Below, one piece after another: positions 16,894 through 25,942 of a stretch of 64,000 bases of DNA. The notes beneath the pieces were generated by a model. That model did not search any database. It was not told where the DNA came from and worked only from the letters and a program-made list of their open reading frames with translations. The DNA lies in the NCBI GenBank assembly GCA_964655525.1, contig CAZZNE010000002.1, positions 62,001-126,000 on the forward strand, given 5' to 3'. Numbering within the stretch: position 1 is the first letter of the stretch; every line of letters begins with the position of its first letter. The position numbers and the translations under genes were made by a program. Origin of the DNA: DLAJ01 sp964655525 (GTDB lineage: Bacteria > Bacillota > Clostridia > Lachnospirales > Lachnospiraceae).

Positions 16894-18420
16894 ATGGGGA
16901 CATTTGCAGGAATACTTCAAAAAGACGGTGTCAGGATACCGGATGTGAAAAAGGAGGAATTTCAGAGGCGGATCGAGAAATTGTTTCAGGCAGGCGGAAT
17001 GATGGAGCTGAAGATGGTACAATTATGCGATAAGCAGACACGGGTACTGAAGAAAGCGTCCATGCAGAATGCGAAAATGAATTTTTACTATAATTATTTT
17101 GAGGATGATTGTTGGGAAAATGCAGGTTTCAGCGCAGAGAGGGACGGAGTGTGGAGCAATAAGATCGGTTGGAGTGATTTTCACCATGTCGTAGTAGCTG
17201 CATACGTATTGCAAAGTCTTTATTTGGATGGAACGGCGGTTCCGTGGGTAAACGATGAGTTTGTAACGTCGCGTGTGTATACGGGATGGATCAACTATTT
17301 GTTCCACGAAAATTATTCACAGAAAAAGAATGATCCATGGCTGTTATTTGAGGCATTGCATGACCAAAGGGTGACGGATTTAGGCGAATATGACTGGAAA
17401 GGGCTCGTACAGGATACGGACGGACTGATCGGGTATTATGAAGTCCGGGCTGTTTTGGAGGGAACTGTCGCCTTGGATAAGGAATTTGAGCAGCTGGCAG
17501 GGCATGTGCCAACGAAAGAAGACGGGCGCGATGATGGGAGTGGGTTGAACTTTTATGGGTGTGCAAGACAGTTCAAAGAGGCAGTCAGATGCTATCATAA
17601 AAAGAGCGCGTTAAGCAGGGAGGAGCAGCTTTCGATGATCATGGAAATGCTCTGTTCTTATTATGCGCAGGAAAACATGTTGTTTGATGCTGCTTACCAA
17701 CCTGACGATGAATATCTGAAAGCTGTGTTCCGTTTAGCCGTTTTGACGAATGCACCTGTATATGTGATCAAAGTTTTGGCGGAGATCTATCGGGCTCGTT
17801 TTTGGGAGTTGTGGAAACAGGTAAAGGATGTGGCAAAAAGGAAGCCTTATCAAGAGGTGCAGGAGGATTCCCTCAAAGTACCGCCGGTTTCCACAGAGCA
17901 ATTTTTTGGCATCACGGCGGATGATCTGATTTTGTTTTGGGGGGATGACGAGAATATCCGGTTTTCAAAGGGGTTAGAGAAGTGGTTTGCCGATCTCAGA
18001 AAACAATATGAAATGATCATGGAACATGAATTTACAGTTGAGAATCCGTTGTACTGGATTTTGGATTTAATGGAGTATGCGGACGGAAATTATTATTGTG
18101 TGTATGCGTTTGCGGACTTTTTCGAGGAAACATTGAAGCACTTGAATGACAGGAGATTTTTGGCACTGTGGAAAATTTATGATGATATGCTGCATGATCC
18201 GGAGATGGAGAAAGCAGGAAGCGTGATTTTTGTACCGGAGGGACCGGAATATGAACAGATTGGTCTGTATGATCCTGACGCACGATCGCGGCGGAGGCTA
18301 AAATGGACTTGGAGTATTATGGATAACAAAGATAAAAATAATGAGGCAAGAGTAACCCTTCGCCGCTATATGGCTTTGTTGGAGAATCGAAATCTGCGAA
18401 AAGAAGTATTTGGGTTTTGA
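16894..18420 (+). CDS. Uncharacterised 508-residue protein
   Basis: No domain recognised with confidence. From ATG 16894 (GGAGGG 7 bases upstream; an earlier ATG at 16831 lacks an RBS) it encodes a soluble, Trp/Tyr/Asp-rich, mainly helical protein. There is no signal peptide or membrane segment. Segments such as FYYNYFEDDCWENAGF and WSNKIGWSDFHHVVVAAYVL (first ~120 residues) look well conserved, since they are aromatic, dense and low in gaps. I recall similar hypothetical proteins in Lachnospiraceae, but no function. A His-His pair in that segment could bind metal, which is speculative. The flanking terminator upstream and promoter downstream make it a single-gene unit. Confidence 0.7.
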   Translation: MGTFAGILQKDGVRIPDVKKEEFQRRIEKLFQAGGMMELKMVQLCDKQTRVLKKASMQNAKMNFYYNYFEDDCWENAGFSAERDGVWSNKIGWSDFHHVVVAAYVLQSLYLDGTAVPWVNDEFVTSRVYTGWINYLFHENYSQKKNDPWLLFEALHDQRVTDLGEYDWKGLVQDTDGLIGYYEVRAVLEGTVALDKEFEQLAGHVPTKEDGRDDGSGLNFYGCARQFKEAVRCYHKKSALSREEQLSMIMEMLCSYYAQENMLFDAAYQPDDEYLKAVFRLAVLTNAPVYVIKVLAEIYRARFWELWKQVKDVAKRKPYQEVQEDSLKVPPVSTEQFFGITADDLILFWGDDENIRFSKGLEKWFADLRKQYEMIMEHEFTVENPLYWILDLMEYADGNYYCVYAFADFFEETLKHLNDRRFLALWKIYDDMLHDPEMEKAGSVIFVPEGPEYEQIGLYDPDARSRRRLKWTWSIMDNKDKNNEARVTLRRYMALLENRNLRKEVFGF

Positions 18421-18435
18421 TTATGAAGTATTTCA

Positions 18436-18464
18436 TTGTATGTTAGGTGATTGCCGTGTATAAT
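18436..18464 (+). promoter_or_regulatory. Predicted sigma-A promoter for the K+ channel gene
   Basis: TTGTAT (18436-18441), 17-nt spacer, consensus TATAAT (18459-18464). Transcription would start near 18471, which excludes the upstream start codons at 18451 and 18466 and supports ATG 18505. Confidence 0.7.
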
Positions 18465-18504
18465 AATGCTAGAAAACTGGCGAACAAGGAGAACGAGGAA
18501 TTGC

Positions 18505-19704
18505 ATGAAGCATAAAAGAACCGCCGTAGGCGCAGAGGGGATCGCGTCGGCTAAGAAGCGCATCTTTGAAATTATACAGATTGGGGGCAGAACGGACATT
18601 CCCAGTCTGTGTTTTGATATTTTTATCGTTCTTGTTATCTTTGCCAATATTTCCGTCACGTTTCTTCAGACCTTTGAGAAGATGGCGGGATATGCCGGGA
18701 TATTGGGAACCGTAGAGTTTATCACGATGGTGATCTTTCTCGCGGAGTATGCGCTCAGAATTTGGACGGCGGACTGTCTGTATCCGGAGAAGTCGTATCT
18801 GGCAGCGGTGTTTGCGTTTGTCATATCTTTTTTCGGGGTGGTGGATCTGTTGACAATCCTTCCCTATTTTTGTCCCTTTTTCATACCGAGCGGGGCGGTA
18901 GTTTTCCGCATGCTCCGGGTCGTGCGCATCCTGCACCTGTTCCGGATCAATTCCCGGTATGATGCCTTTAATGTGATCACCGCGGTATTGCGGGAAAAAA
19001 GAAATGCTTTGGTGTCCTCCATTTTTCTGGTGCAGGTATTAATGCTGGCATCTTCCCTTTGTATGTATGGTTTGGAACATGAGGCGCAGCCGGAGAATTT
19101 TTCCAATGCTTTTTCCGGAATGTGGTGGTCCGTGTCCACACTTCTGACAGTGGGATACGGAGACATTTATCCGGTCACCATAGGCGGCAAGCTTATGGCA
19201 ATTTTCATTGCTTTTTTGGGTGTGGGTATGGTCGCCATTCCAACGGGTATTATTTCCGCCGGTTTCGTGGAGTATTACACGAAGATCAAGGTTGGAAGTT
19301 ATTCTGAGCATGACGCAGACTTTATCACCCTGAATATCGTAATCGGACATCCTTACACGGGGCTTAAGCTTGGGGAACTCAACCTTCCACAAGGACTTTA
19401 TACCGCCGTAGTACTCCGCGGAGAGGATGTTTACACGCCGCATGAGAGCTTGGTGCTGGAGGCGGGTGACAGTCTGTTACTTGGCACGGTCAGCACAGGA
19501 CAGTTTGAGTGCCGCATTGAAGAAGTGCGTTTAGAGGCGGGGCATAATTGGATTGGCAGTAGGATAAAAGATTTAGACATTTCCCGCAGAGTCTTTGTTG
19601 TGATGGTAAAGCGCGGACATAAAAATATTTGCCCTCAGGGTTCCACGCTGTTAAAGGAGGACGATGTGGTGCTGCTTCTGGAAAAAATGGTTAAGAGTCA
19701 TTGA
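18505..19704 (+). CDS. Voltage-gated-type potassium channel with RCK_C (TrkA-C) domains
   Basis: Integral membrane ion channel. About six helices lie between residues ~25 and 260, with an Arg-rich S4-like helix (FRMLRVVRILHLFRI, ~135-149) and the K+ selectivity filter TVGYGD at residues 215-220, followed by the inner helix. The C-terminal ~130 residues contain two TrkA-C/RCK_C-type beta domains, one around GHPYTGLKLGELNLP and one around GHNWIGSRIKDLDIS. These domains usually sense a small ligand such as c-di-AMP or a cation. No NAD-binding RCK_N domain is present. GAGG lies six bases before ATG 18505. The channel function is secure; the gating ligand is inferred. Confidence 0.92.
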   Translation: MKHKRTAVGAEGIASAKKRIFEIIQIGGRTDIPSLCFDIFIVLVIFANISVTFLQTFEKMAGYAGILGTVEFITMVIFLAEYALRIWTADCLYPEKSYLAAVFAFVISFFGVVDLLTILPYFCPFFIPSGAVVFRMLRVVRILHLFRINSRYDAFNVITAVLREKRNALVSSIFLVQVLMLASSLCMYGLEHEAQPENFSNAFSGMWWSVSTLLTVGYGDIYPVTIGGKLMAIFIAFLGVGMVAIPTGIISAGFVEYYTKIKVGSYSEHDADFITLNIVIGHPYTGLKLGELNLPQGLYTAVVLRGEDVYTPHESLVLEAGDSLLLGTVSTGQFECRIEEVRLEAGHNWIGSRIKDLDISRRVFVVMVKRGHKNICPQGSTLLKEDDVVLLLEKMVKSH

Positions 19705-19720
19705 TATCGGGGAGGAACCA

Positions 19721-20809
19721 ATGAAGAAAAAACGACGCACTCAAACGATTTGTGTGATTGTATGCTGTCTGTTCGCAGTTAGTGCTTGTGGTGATTTGCG
19801 TAATCAAGAAGACAATCTGCCGTCGGTTACGATGCAGGATGCGAACGATGAGGAGCACAGTGGATCTGACGAAGAAAATGAAACCGTAAAAGATGAAAGC
19901 ATGGAGGATGGATTGGCGGAAGAATCTGACGAAGAGGGTGGCATAAGGAACGATCCTGAGCCTGATATGCTGGAGGAATTGCCAACCGAGGAAAATAGTA
20001 TGCTGGAAGAATTGCCGACTGAGGAAAACGGCATGCTGGAAATATATGCCGGCAGGGATGTCATATCCATTCCTGACGACATGATGATTGCACAGGTATC
20101 GCCGCAGGAAATCTTAACAGGCAATCCGATTCTCTATGATCGTTTTCGGATTGACGGTTGGGTTTTTGAATGGCTGATCTCTGATGATTATGATGAGGAA
20201 AGCTGGGGATGGTTAGAAGATGGAGCATTAATCATATCGCGTGAAAGCATTGCGGAAGAAATACAAGTTATCCATGTGACGGCTGAGGGCGGAGATGCAG
20301 ATTGGTGGGTTTCGGTAGAAAACAAGTTCGAATATATCGATGTGAATTTTGATGAAATTCCGGATCTTTTGATCTGTACGGGGCATCATGGGAATCAAGG
20401 ATTATTGACGTATTATTGTTTTTTACAGACTGAGAATGGCTTTGTAGAAGCTCCGACTTTTACGGATATTCCGAATCCTGCGATTGATGCAGACAATCGG
20501 TTGATCCTTAGTCAATGGCGCAATTCCGCTGTCTCTCACAGTTGGGCAGAATATGGGTGTCAGGATAATACTTATGTGATGATCAGGGAATTGTGCGAAG
20601 ATCTTGAGTGGGAGAACTATTATGACGAAGAAGTCTGGGTGTGGACGGTAAACGGTGAAGTGATCGGCAGAAGTGATGAACTTTCCGAATCGGAAATTGA
20701 CGATCTGATCTATAACGAAAACAGTGAATGGGGAATATCGGGAGATCGGTGGAGAACGTTATATAATCATGGCTTAACGACGGATTTTAGCATTTATAGT
20801 GAGCCATAG
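19721..20809 (+). CDS. Lipoprotein with acidic repeat linker and beta-propeller-like C-terminal part
   Basis: Predicted exported lipoprotein. A basic start (MKKKRR) and a hydrophobic stretch end in the lipobox VSAC (Cys at about residue 22). Next comes a strongly acidic linker (25-105) with repeated units of MLEELPTEEN. A C-terminal domain (about 150-330) contains YIDVNFDEIPDLLICTG, the type of Asp-rich motif seen in FG-GAP/VCBS or XAC2610-like proteins, and is rich in Trp. The start is ATG 19721 with GGGGAGG nearby. It follows the channel gene by 16 nt, and the next gene starts 19 nt downstream of its stop. Function unknown. Confidence 0.8.
   Translation: MKKKRRTQTICVIVCCLFAVSACGDLRNQEDNLPSVTMQDANDEEHSGSDEENETVKDESMEDGLAEESDEEGGIRNDPEPDMLEELPTEENSMLEELPTEENGMLEIYAGRDVISIPDDMMIAQVSPQEILTGNPILYDRFRIDGWVFEWLISDDYDEESWGWLEDGALIISRESIAEEIQVIHVTAEGGDADWWVSVENKFEYIDVNFDEIPDLLICTGHHGNQGLLTYYCFLQTENGFVEAPTFTDIPNPAIDADNRLILSQWRNSAVSHSWAEYGCQDNTYVMIRELCEDLEWENYYDEEVWVWTVNGEVIGRSDELSESEIDDLIYNENSEWGISGDRWRTLYNHGLTTDFSIYSEP
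19967..20032 (+). repeat. Two 33-bp in-frame tandem repeats in the lipoprotein linker
   Basis: Units at 19967-19999 and 20000-20032 each encode MLEELPTEEN plus one residue, and a third partial unit starts at 20033. The copies differ mostly at third codon positions, so the duplication is not recent. Confidence 0.8.
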
Positions 20810-20828
20810 AACGTATTTCGGAGGACAT

Positions 20829-21821
20829 ATGCTAACAAAAAGTGAGTTTACGAAACATGCAGCGGCGCTTCTTGATTTTTGCGAATATCCTGCCGTTCAA
20901 TATAAAGTAAAATTTTCTTTTTTGGATACCCCTTATCAGGATGAGAATTTATCATTATTGCGGAAGGATTTTTTACAAAGTGATATTGTGGAAGAAATGT
21001 ATGAGACGCAGGATGAACACGGAGGGTGGGGGAAGCTTCGTTCCAAGGACTATTCGGTGAAAGCCAAAATCCCGACCTCCGGCGTTGGAATCGAGCGCTG
21101 TCTGTATATCGGACTCACGATCGAGGACAGGGATATCCTGTTCATGGCGAGTGAGTATTTGCAAGACTTGCTTTGCGGCAGAAGCAGAGAGGGTGTGTTC
21201 GAAAAAAATGAGCGCGCCAATCCATGGCAGAATGCGATCGTCTGTAATCTTTTGGAAGCGATCACGCCGAATCATCCGTTATGTGATGAAACGTATTATC
21301 GGTGGCTGTACATTGCAAACCGGGCATATGAGGAGGGCGAGTATTCGTATGAAAAAGACAGGGCAGCACAGCATGAAGTATTTCTGACAAGGGAAGACCG
21401 ATTAGTACCGATGCAGAGTGAACTGCTATTGAAAAGGCGGCAGGAAATTTCTGCGTCCTTAGAGGATGCCATGCTGCGGCATCTGGGACGGCTTGCCAGT
21501 GAAAACGGTCATTTTTGGGAGAAGACACCGGACAGGCTTCCGGAGAATTTTGTGTATCACAAGACGAGAAGATGGTTTCACACGTTCAATTATATCAATC
21601 AATTCAGGGGCTCTAAGCTTTATTTGGAGAACGCCGTGGAATGGCTTTTGGAAAATGCGCGTGAAGACGGGCTTTGGGATTGGGGACCGCAGATAAAGGA
21701 CCCGTGGGGCTATTTCGGATATTTTTCCTGCAACAGGAATTATAAACATAACCGTGTTGTTGACGCTACGATAGAGGTGTTAAGTTTTTTGAAGCAATAT
21801 ATTGAAAACAATATAAGATAA
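20829..21821 (+). CDS. Putative alpha/alpha-toroid (terpenoid-cyclase-like) protein, first of a pair
   Basis: Uncharacterised 330-residue soluble protein. Repeated helical pairs and motifs such as QDEHGGWG (about residue 60) and ENGHFWEK recall the QW-type repeats of the squalene-hopene cyclase / prenyltransferase toroid fold. No DxDD catalytic motif or isoprenoid-enzyme signature is visible. GGAGG precedes ATG 20829 by five bases; the earlier start at 20799 would overlap the lipoprotein gene. A gene with a similar fold follows. Candidate roles include carbohydrate or lipid handling, but none is shown by the sequence. There is no signal peptide. Confidence 0.7.
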   Translation: MLTKSEFTKHAAALLDFCEYPAVQYKVKFSFLDTPYQDENLSLLRKDFLQSDIVEEMYETQDEHGGWGKLRSKDYSVKAKIPTSGVGIERCLYIGLTIEDRDILFMASEYLQDLLCGRSREGVFEKNERANPWQNAIVCNLLEAITPNHPLCDETYYRWLYIANRAYEEGEYSYEKDRAAQHEVFLTREDRLVPMQSELLLKRRQEISASLEDAMLRHLGRLASENGHFWEKTPDRLPENFVYHKTRRWFHTFNYINQFRGSKLYLENAVEWLLENAREDGLWDWGPQIKDPWGYFGYFSCNRNYKHNRVVDATIEVLSFLKQYIENNIR

Positions 21822-21917
21822 CGGCAAATGAACACAGTTATACGATCATTACAGTTCATAAGATATAGAGAAGAGAATGGCGGAAACGCCTGGGTCTCTT
21901 GGTACATCGGAGGTAAA

Positions 21918-23075
21918 ATGGGGATGAATACACTTTCAAAATCCATTGATTTTTTATTAGAGAATGCCGGTCCGGTCATTCAATACCGATTGCGAAAAGA
22001 GATTCTTCATAATCTTTCTGAAAGCGAAGAAGAAAAGCTGCTTGCGCAGATTTACGAACTGCCGTATTATCAGCTTGTGAAAAGCTATGTCAAACCTGAC
22101 GGCTACATTGGAAACGGCATGCACAGCTTAAGTAACTGGAGGGGACAGGTTTATAAGGAAACGCCGTTACAGGACGGAGAGCATGCTGCCCGATTGCTTT
22201 CTTATTACCGTGTGCCGAAGGCGCACCCCATTGTGTCGGATTTTGTGGCGGCGATGCGTGATGAGGACATTCTCAGAGAAGAATTTTCCTATATTTCGCC
22301 GGAAGCCGCACGATTTGAAAACCGCTTTGCCGGTCTGAACAACGGCAACAGCTTAATGGGGCTTATGTACACGATGCAGGCGATGCTTGGGTATGGGGAT
22401 GATTACCCGGATCTGAAGGAGTTTCAGCAGATCTGCTTAAAGGGGTTTCAGCGTGTGCTTGCGATCGCATCTCTTGATGAGATCACGAAGTACGATGCCA
22501 ATGCAAAGAGGAAATATAATTATCCATATATAGAAGAGGACGAATATTTTCCGGATGTTTACACATTGGAGATGCTGGCATATACGAAAAGCTGGCGGAA
22601 CGAAGAAACCGTCGTTATGATGGCGGATGCGCTGAATCATATTAATGAGATCATGAAACCGGACAGCAATATGCATGTCCGTATCGGAGGAAAATATTAT
22701 GGGCCCTGCTTTGCACTGATACGACCTCTTCGGGCGTTTGATGCGAATCTGATCGATAGCATCCTATACCGGCGTGTGCTCAGTGAGATCGCCATGCTGA
22801 GCGTCGGTGAGCGCGCATCGATCATAAAGAAGTCAGTGCAGACCGTGCGGGAGGCCATTGACCGGGACGGAATTTTACGGATGAATTTTGAGGTGCCTCA
22901 CAATAAGCGATATTCGCCTAAGAAGATCGAATGCGCCGGTTCTTATACGGATGTGCGCTTAGAGGCCGACTATAAGAACAAAAACGCGCTGCTCTGTGAT
23001 CTGACTTTTTGGGCAGTAGAATTTCTGTACCTTGTGGATAATAATGGAGGGGACAAAGCCTATGAGAATGTATGA
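21918..23075 (+). CDS. Putative alpha/alpha-toroid (terpenoid-cyclase-like) protein, second of a pair
   Basis: Uncharacterised 385-residue soluble protein. It opens with FLLENAGPVIQYRLRKEIL, which resembles the start of the preceding gene product (both have a VIQY/AVQYKV-type segment), and carries VKPDGYIGNGMHS in place of that protein's DEHGGWG. Helical repeats continue to the C-terminus. ATG 21918 has CGGAGG four bases upstream; the next ATG (21924) is also possible. The frame is open back to 21828 but without an RBS. The gene overlaps the pdp start by 14 nt, so the two may be translated together. Function unknown. Confidence 0.7.
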   Translation: MGMNTLSKSIDFLLENAGPVIQYRLRKEILHNLSESEEEKLLAQIYELPYYQLVKSYVKPDGYIGNGMHSLSNWRGQVYKETPLQDGEHAARLLSYYRVPKAHPIVSDFVAAMRDEDILREEFSYISPEAARFENRFAGLNNGNSLMGLMYTMQAMLGYGDDYPDLKEFQQICLKGFQRVLAIASLDEITKYDANAKRKYNYPYIEEDEYFPDVYTLEMLAYTKSWRNEETVVMMADALNHINEIMKPDSNMHVRIGGKYYGPCFALIRPLRAFDANLIDSILYRRVLSEIAMLSVGERASIIKKSVQTVREAIDRDGILRMNFEVPHNKRYSPKKIECAGSYTDVRLEADYKNKNALLCDLTFWAVEFLYLVDNNGGDKAYENV

Positions 23076-24372
23076 TCTGATCAAAAAAAAGAGGGACGGC
23101 GGGGCGCTGACTGACAAAGAGATCGCCTATATGATAAGCGGTTACACAAACGGGCAGATTCCCGATTATCAGATGTCCGCAATGATGATGGCAATGTATT
23201 ATCAGGGCTTGAGCGAGGCAGAAACACTGTCGTTGACGATGGAGATGGCGCACAGCGGAGAACTGCTCGACTTAAGTGCCATTCAGGGAATCAAGGTTGA
23301 TAAGCACAGTACGGGAGGTGTCGGGGATAAGACCTCGCTTGCCTTAACGCCCATGGTCGCGGCGTGCGGTGTCAAGGTCGCGAAAATGAGTGGCCGCGGC
23401 TTGGGTCATACGGGCGGAACCATTGATAAATTAGAGAGCTTTACGGGTTTCCACACGGATATTACAACCGAACAGTTTATCAGTCAGGTCAACCGTATCG
23501 GCATCGCCATCATGGGACAGACAGCGGATCTTGCGCCGGCGGATAAAAAGCTGTATGCGCTGAGGGATGTGACGGCAACCGTCGATCAGATGTCGCTGAT
23601 CGCAAGCTCCATCATGAGTAAGAAACTTGCCGCAGGCGCGGACGCCATTGTGTTGGATGTGAAGACCGGGAGCGGCGCATTTATGAAAAGAGAAGCCGAT
23701 GCCGAGGCGCTTGCACGCGAGATGGTGCGGATCGGAAACGGTGCGGGAAGGCGGACGACGGCAGTTATCACCGATATGGATCAGCCGCTCGGGTTTGCAG
23801 TCGGTAATGCCTTAGAGGTACAGGAGGCGATCGAGACATTAAACGGAAACGGTCCCGAAGATTTCTTAGAGCTGTGCCTGACGCTTGGAAGCCATATGCT
23901 GTTTGCAGCGGGAGAGGCGGACACAATAGAACGGGCAAGGGAGCGGCTCTTGGCGGTCATTGAAAATAAAGCGGCGCTTCAAAAGCTGGCGGAATTTGTA
24001 GAAGCGCAGGGAGGGGACGCCGATATGGTCTATCATCCCGAACGGCTGCCGAAAGCGTCGCTCACAGAATCTGTCTGCGCTGGAAAAGACGGTTATATCG
24101 CGGGAATCGTCTGTGATGAAGTAGGCATTTGTTCGCTCATGCTCGGTGGAGGCAGGGAGACAAAGGAGGATGTGATCGATCTGTCTGTCGGCATTGTGTT
24201 CCGCAAAAAAAAGGGAGATGCCGTGCAGCGGGGGGAGGCGATCGCTATGCTTCATGCCAATGACGCAGAAAAGCTCGCTGCCGCAAAAGAGCGACTGACT
24301 CGCGCGGTCAAAATTGAAGAAAAGCCCGTGGCAAAGGCGGCACTCATCAAACAGGTCATCACGGAGGCCTAG
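23062..24372 (+). CDS. pdp: Pyrimidine-nucleoside phosphorylase
   Basis: Phosphorolysis of thymidine, deoxyuridine or uridine to free base and (deoxy)ribose-1-phosphate, for nucleoside salvage. It carries the family signature SGRGLGHTGGTIDKLES and the phosphate-binding region DKHSTGGVGDKTSL (about residues 79-92), with a central glycosyltransferase-family-3 domain and a C-terminal PYNP domain. Length (436) is typical. ATG 23062 follows GGAGGGG and lies inside the 3' end of the toroid gene. The specificity between thymidine and uridine cannot be fixed by eye, but the length and MYDLIKKKRDG start fit the Bacillus Pdp type. Confidence 0.96.
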   Translation: MRMYDLIKKKRDGGALTDKEIAYMISGYTNGQIPDYQMSAMMMAMYYQGLSEAETLSLTMEMAHSGELLDLSAIQGIKVDKHSTGGVGDKTSLALTPMVAACGVKVAKMSGRGLGHTGGTIDKLESFTGFHTDITTEQFISQVNRIGIAIMGQTADLAPADKKLYALRDVTATVDQMSLIASSIMSKKLAAGADAIVLDVKTGSGAFMKREADAEALAREMVRIGNGAGRRTTAVITDMDQPLGFAVGNALEVQEAIETLNGNGPEDFLELCLTLGSHMLFAAGEADTIERARERLLAVIENKAALQKLAEFVEAQGGDADMVYHPERLPKASLTESVCAGKDGYIAGIVCDEVGICSLMLGGGRETKEDVIDLSVGIVFRKKKGDAVQRGEAIAMLHANDAEKLAAAKERLTRAVKIEEKPVAKAALIKQVITEA

Positions 24373-24404
24373 CGCGCATAAACTGATAGAAAAAAGAAAG
24401 ATGC

Positions 24405-24725
24405 GTGGAAACTGCGGTGAAGGATAAGGAGAATGAACGCCGTGACGAGCGGCGTTTTGACCGGCTGACGGAACGGCTTTCCCTGCCCAAGGATTTTGTA
24501 TATGGGGAGTGCCTGATTTTCATGCTCGGAAACACAGAGCTGACGATAGAAAACTATCGGAATATCTGTCTTTTCGAGGAAAACTGTATCGTGATCGCAC
24601 TAAAACATGACCGGCTCTTAGTGCAGGGCAGCCGGCTTGAGATTCTCTATTACAGAGAGGATGAGATAAAGATCAGGGGCAGGATCAGCGGACTGCAGTT
24701 TCTCGGCGAACGTGGAAAAACATGA
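24405..24725 (+). CDS. yqfC: Sporulation protein YqfC-like
   Basis: Small YabP/YqfC-family protein. The pattern GECLIFMLGNTELTIENYRNICLF then IVIALKHDRLLVQGSRLEI is characteristic of the family. In B. subtilis yqfC is made in the mother cell under SigE and lies before yqfD and phoH, exactly as here. The start is uncertain: GTG 24405 or GTG 24417, both with weak RBS. The stop overlaps the yqfD start (ATGA). Confidence 0.88.
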   Translation: METAVKDKENERRDERRFDRLTERLSLPKDFVYGECLIFMLGNTELTIENYRNICLFEENCIVIALKHDRLLVQGSRLEILYYREDEIKIRGRISGLQFLGERGKT

Positions 24726-25942
24726 ACTGGTTTGAGCGGATGAGAGCGACGGTGCGCATTGATGTAAAGGGGAATGCAAAGGAGCGTTATCTGAACATGT
24801 GCCGCGCGAGGCATTTCCCTGTCTGGGACGTGACATCGGATAAAAAGAACGACGTCATTACCATGTGCATGAATAGAGAGGACTTTTTGGAGAGTAAGAG
24901 CGCCATCCGAAAGACCGGAGTGAAGGTGTCCGTAAAAGAGAAAAGCGGACTGCCTTTTTTATTGAAAAAAATCAATAAACGCAGGGTATTCGTAGTCGGA
25001 GCGCTGCTCGGCGTGCTTTTTTTATTTATAATGATGCGCTCGATATGGGCGTTTCAGTTTGAGGGAACCAAGCGGATCACGGATGAGCAGATCGTTGATT
25101 ACCTAGAGAGCCTCGGCGTCACGATCGGCACGCCGATCCGGGATTTGGATTATGAGGAGTTAGAACAGGGGCTTCGTGAACAGTTTCCGGAGATCACATG
25201 GGCGAGCGTCTCGCAAAGAGGGACGACGCTGCTTATACGGATAAGGGAACGCGAATATACCGAGAGTCTGCAGCGCTATGACGACCGTACGGACATTGTA
25301 GCGGATGTAGACGGCGTGATCGTGTCCATGATCGTAAAAGAAGGCGTACCCTATGTGCAAAAAGGGGACGTGATTAGTGCGGGCGATATTTTAGTCGGCG
25401 GCGCCGTACCGATCTACGATGAAAACAGCGAGATCAGCGGCTACCATTATTATCATGCGCAGGCGGATATTCTCGTTGAGACGTCGCAACGTTACACGGA
25501 CACGCTGTCTCTTTCTTATGAAAAAAAAGTATATACGGGAAAAGAAGCGCTCATCGTCAGTCTCGGCGCATTCGATGCGCAGGTCGTATTGGGAAACGGG
25601 CTTTCCTCGTCCAATGTGGAGTCGCAGTCTAAAAGTTATCAGCTTCGTCTGTTCCGTTATCTGCAGCTCCCGTTTTTTGCCCAAGTCACAAGACAGAATG
25701 CCTATGAATGGCAGCTTTCCTATTATACGAAGGAGGAGGCTCAGGAACTGCTTCTTTCCGGGCTGGAAAAATATTTAAGGGAATTATCGGAAAAAGGGGT
25801 ACAAATAATTGCAAAAGATGTTAAAATAATAAAAAATGGGATGAGTATGGAGATCACGGCGGATATCACCATGAGGAAACTTGTTGGTGTAAGCTGCCCG
25901 ACAACAGTGGGGTTCGTACAGGATGGAGAAAACAACGATTGA
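24722..25942 (+). CDS. yqfD: Sporulation protein YqfD
   Basis: Membrane-anchored YqfD-family protein, 406 residues. A cytosolic N-terminal part (1-88) is followed by one strong transmembrane helix (~93-112, after KKINKRRVFV), then an extracytoplasmic region with a FtsQ-like/POTRA-type start (FQFEGTKRITDEQIVDYLESLG) and a long beta-rich C-terminus. Its relatives are needed for late sporulation, probably with YqfC. The gene is coupled to yqfC by a 4-nt overlap, and its 3' end overlaps phoH by 20 nt. Presence here supports a spore-forming ancestry, not proof of sporulation. Confidence 0.93.
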   Translation: MNWFERMRATVRIDVKGNAKERYLNMCRARHFPVWDVTSDKKNDVITMCMNREDFLESKSAIRKTGVKVSVKEKSGLPFLLKKINKRRVFVVGALLGVLFLFIMMRSIWAFQFEGTKRITDEQIVDYLESLGVTIGTPIRDLDYEELEQGLREQFPEITWASVSQRGTTLLIRIREREYTESLQRYDDRTDIVADVDGVIVSMIVKEGVPYVQKGDVISAGDILVGGAVPIYDENSEISGYHYYHAQADILVETSQRYTDTLSLSYEKKVYTGKEALIVSLGAFDAQVVLGNGLSSSNVESQSKSYQLRLFRYLQLPFFAQVTRQNAYEWQLSYYTKEEAQELLLSGLEKYLRELSEKGVQIIAKDVKIIKNGMSMEITADITMRKLVGVSCPTTVGFVQDGENND

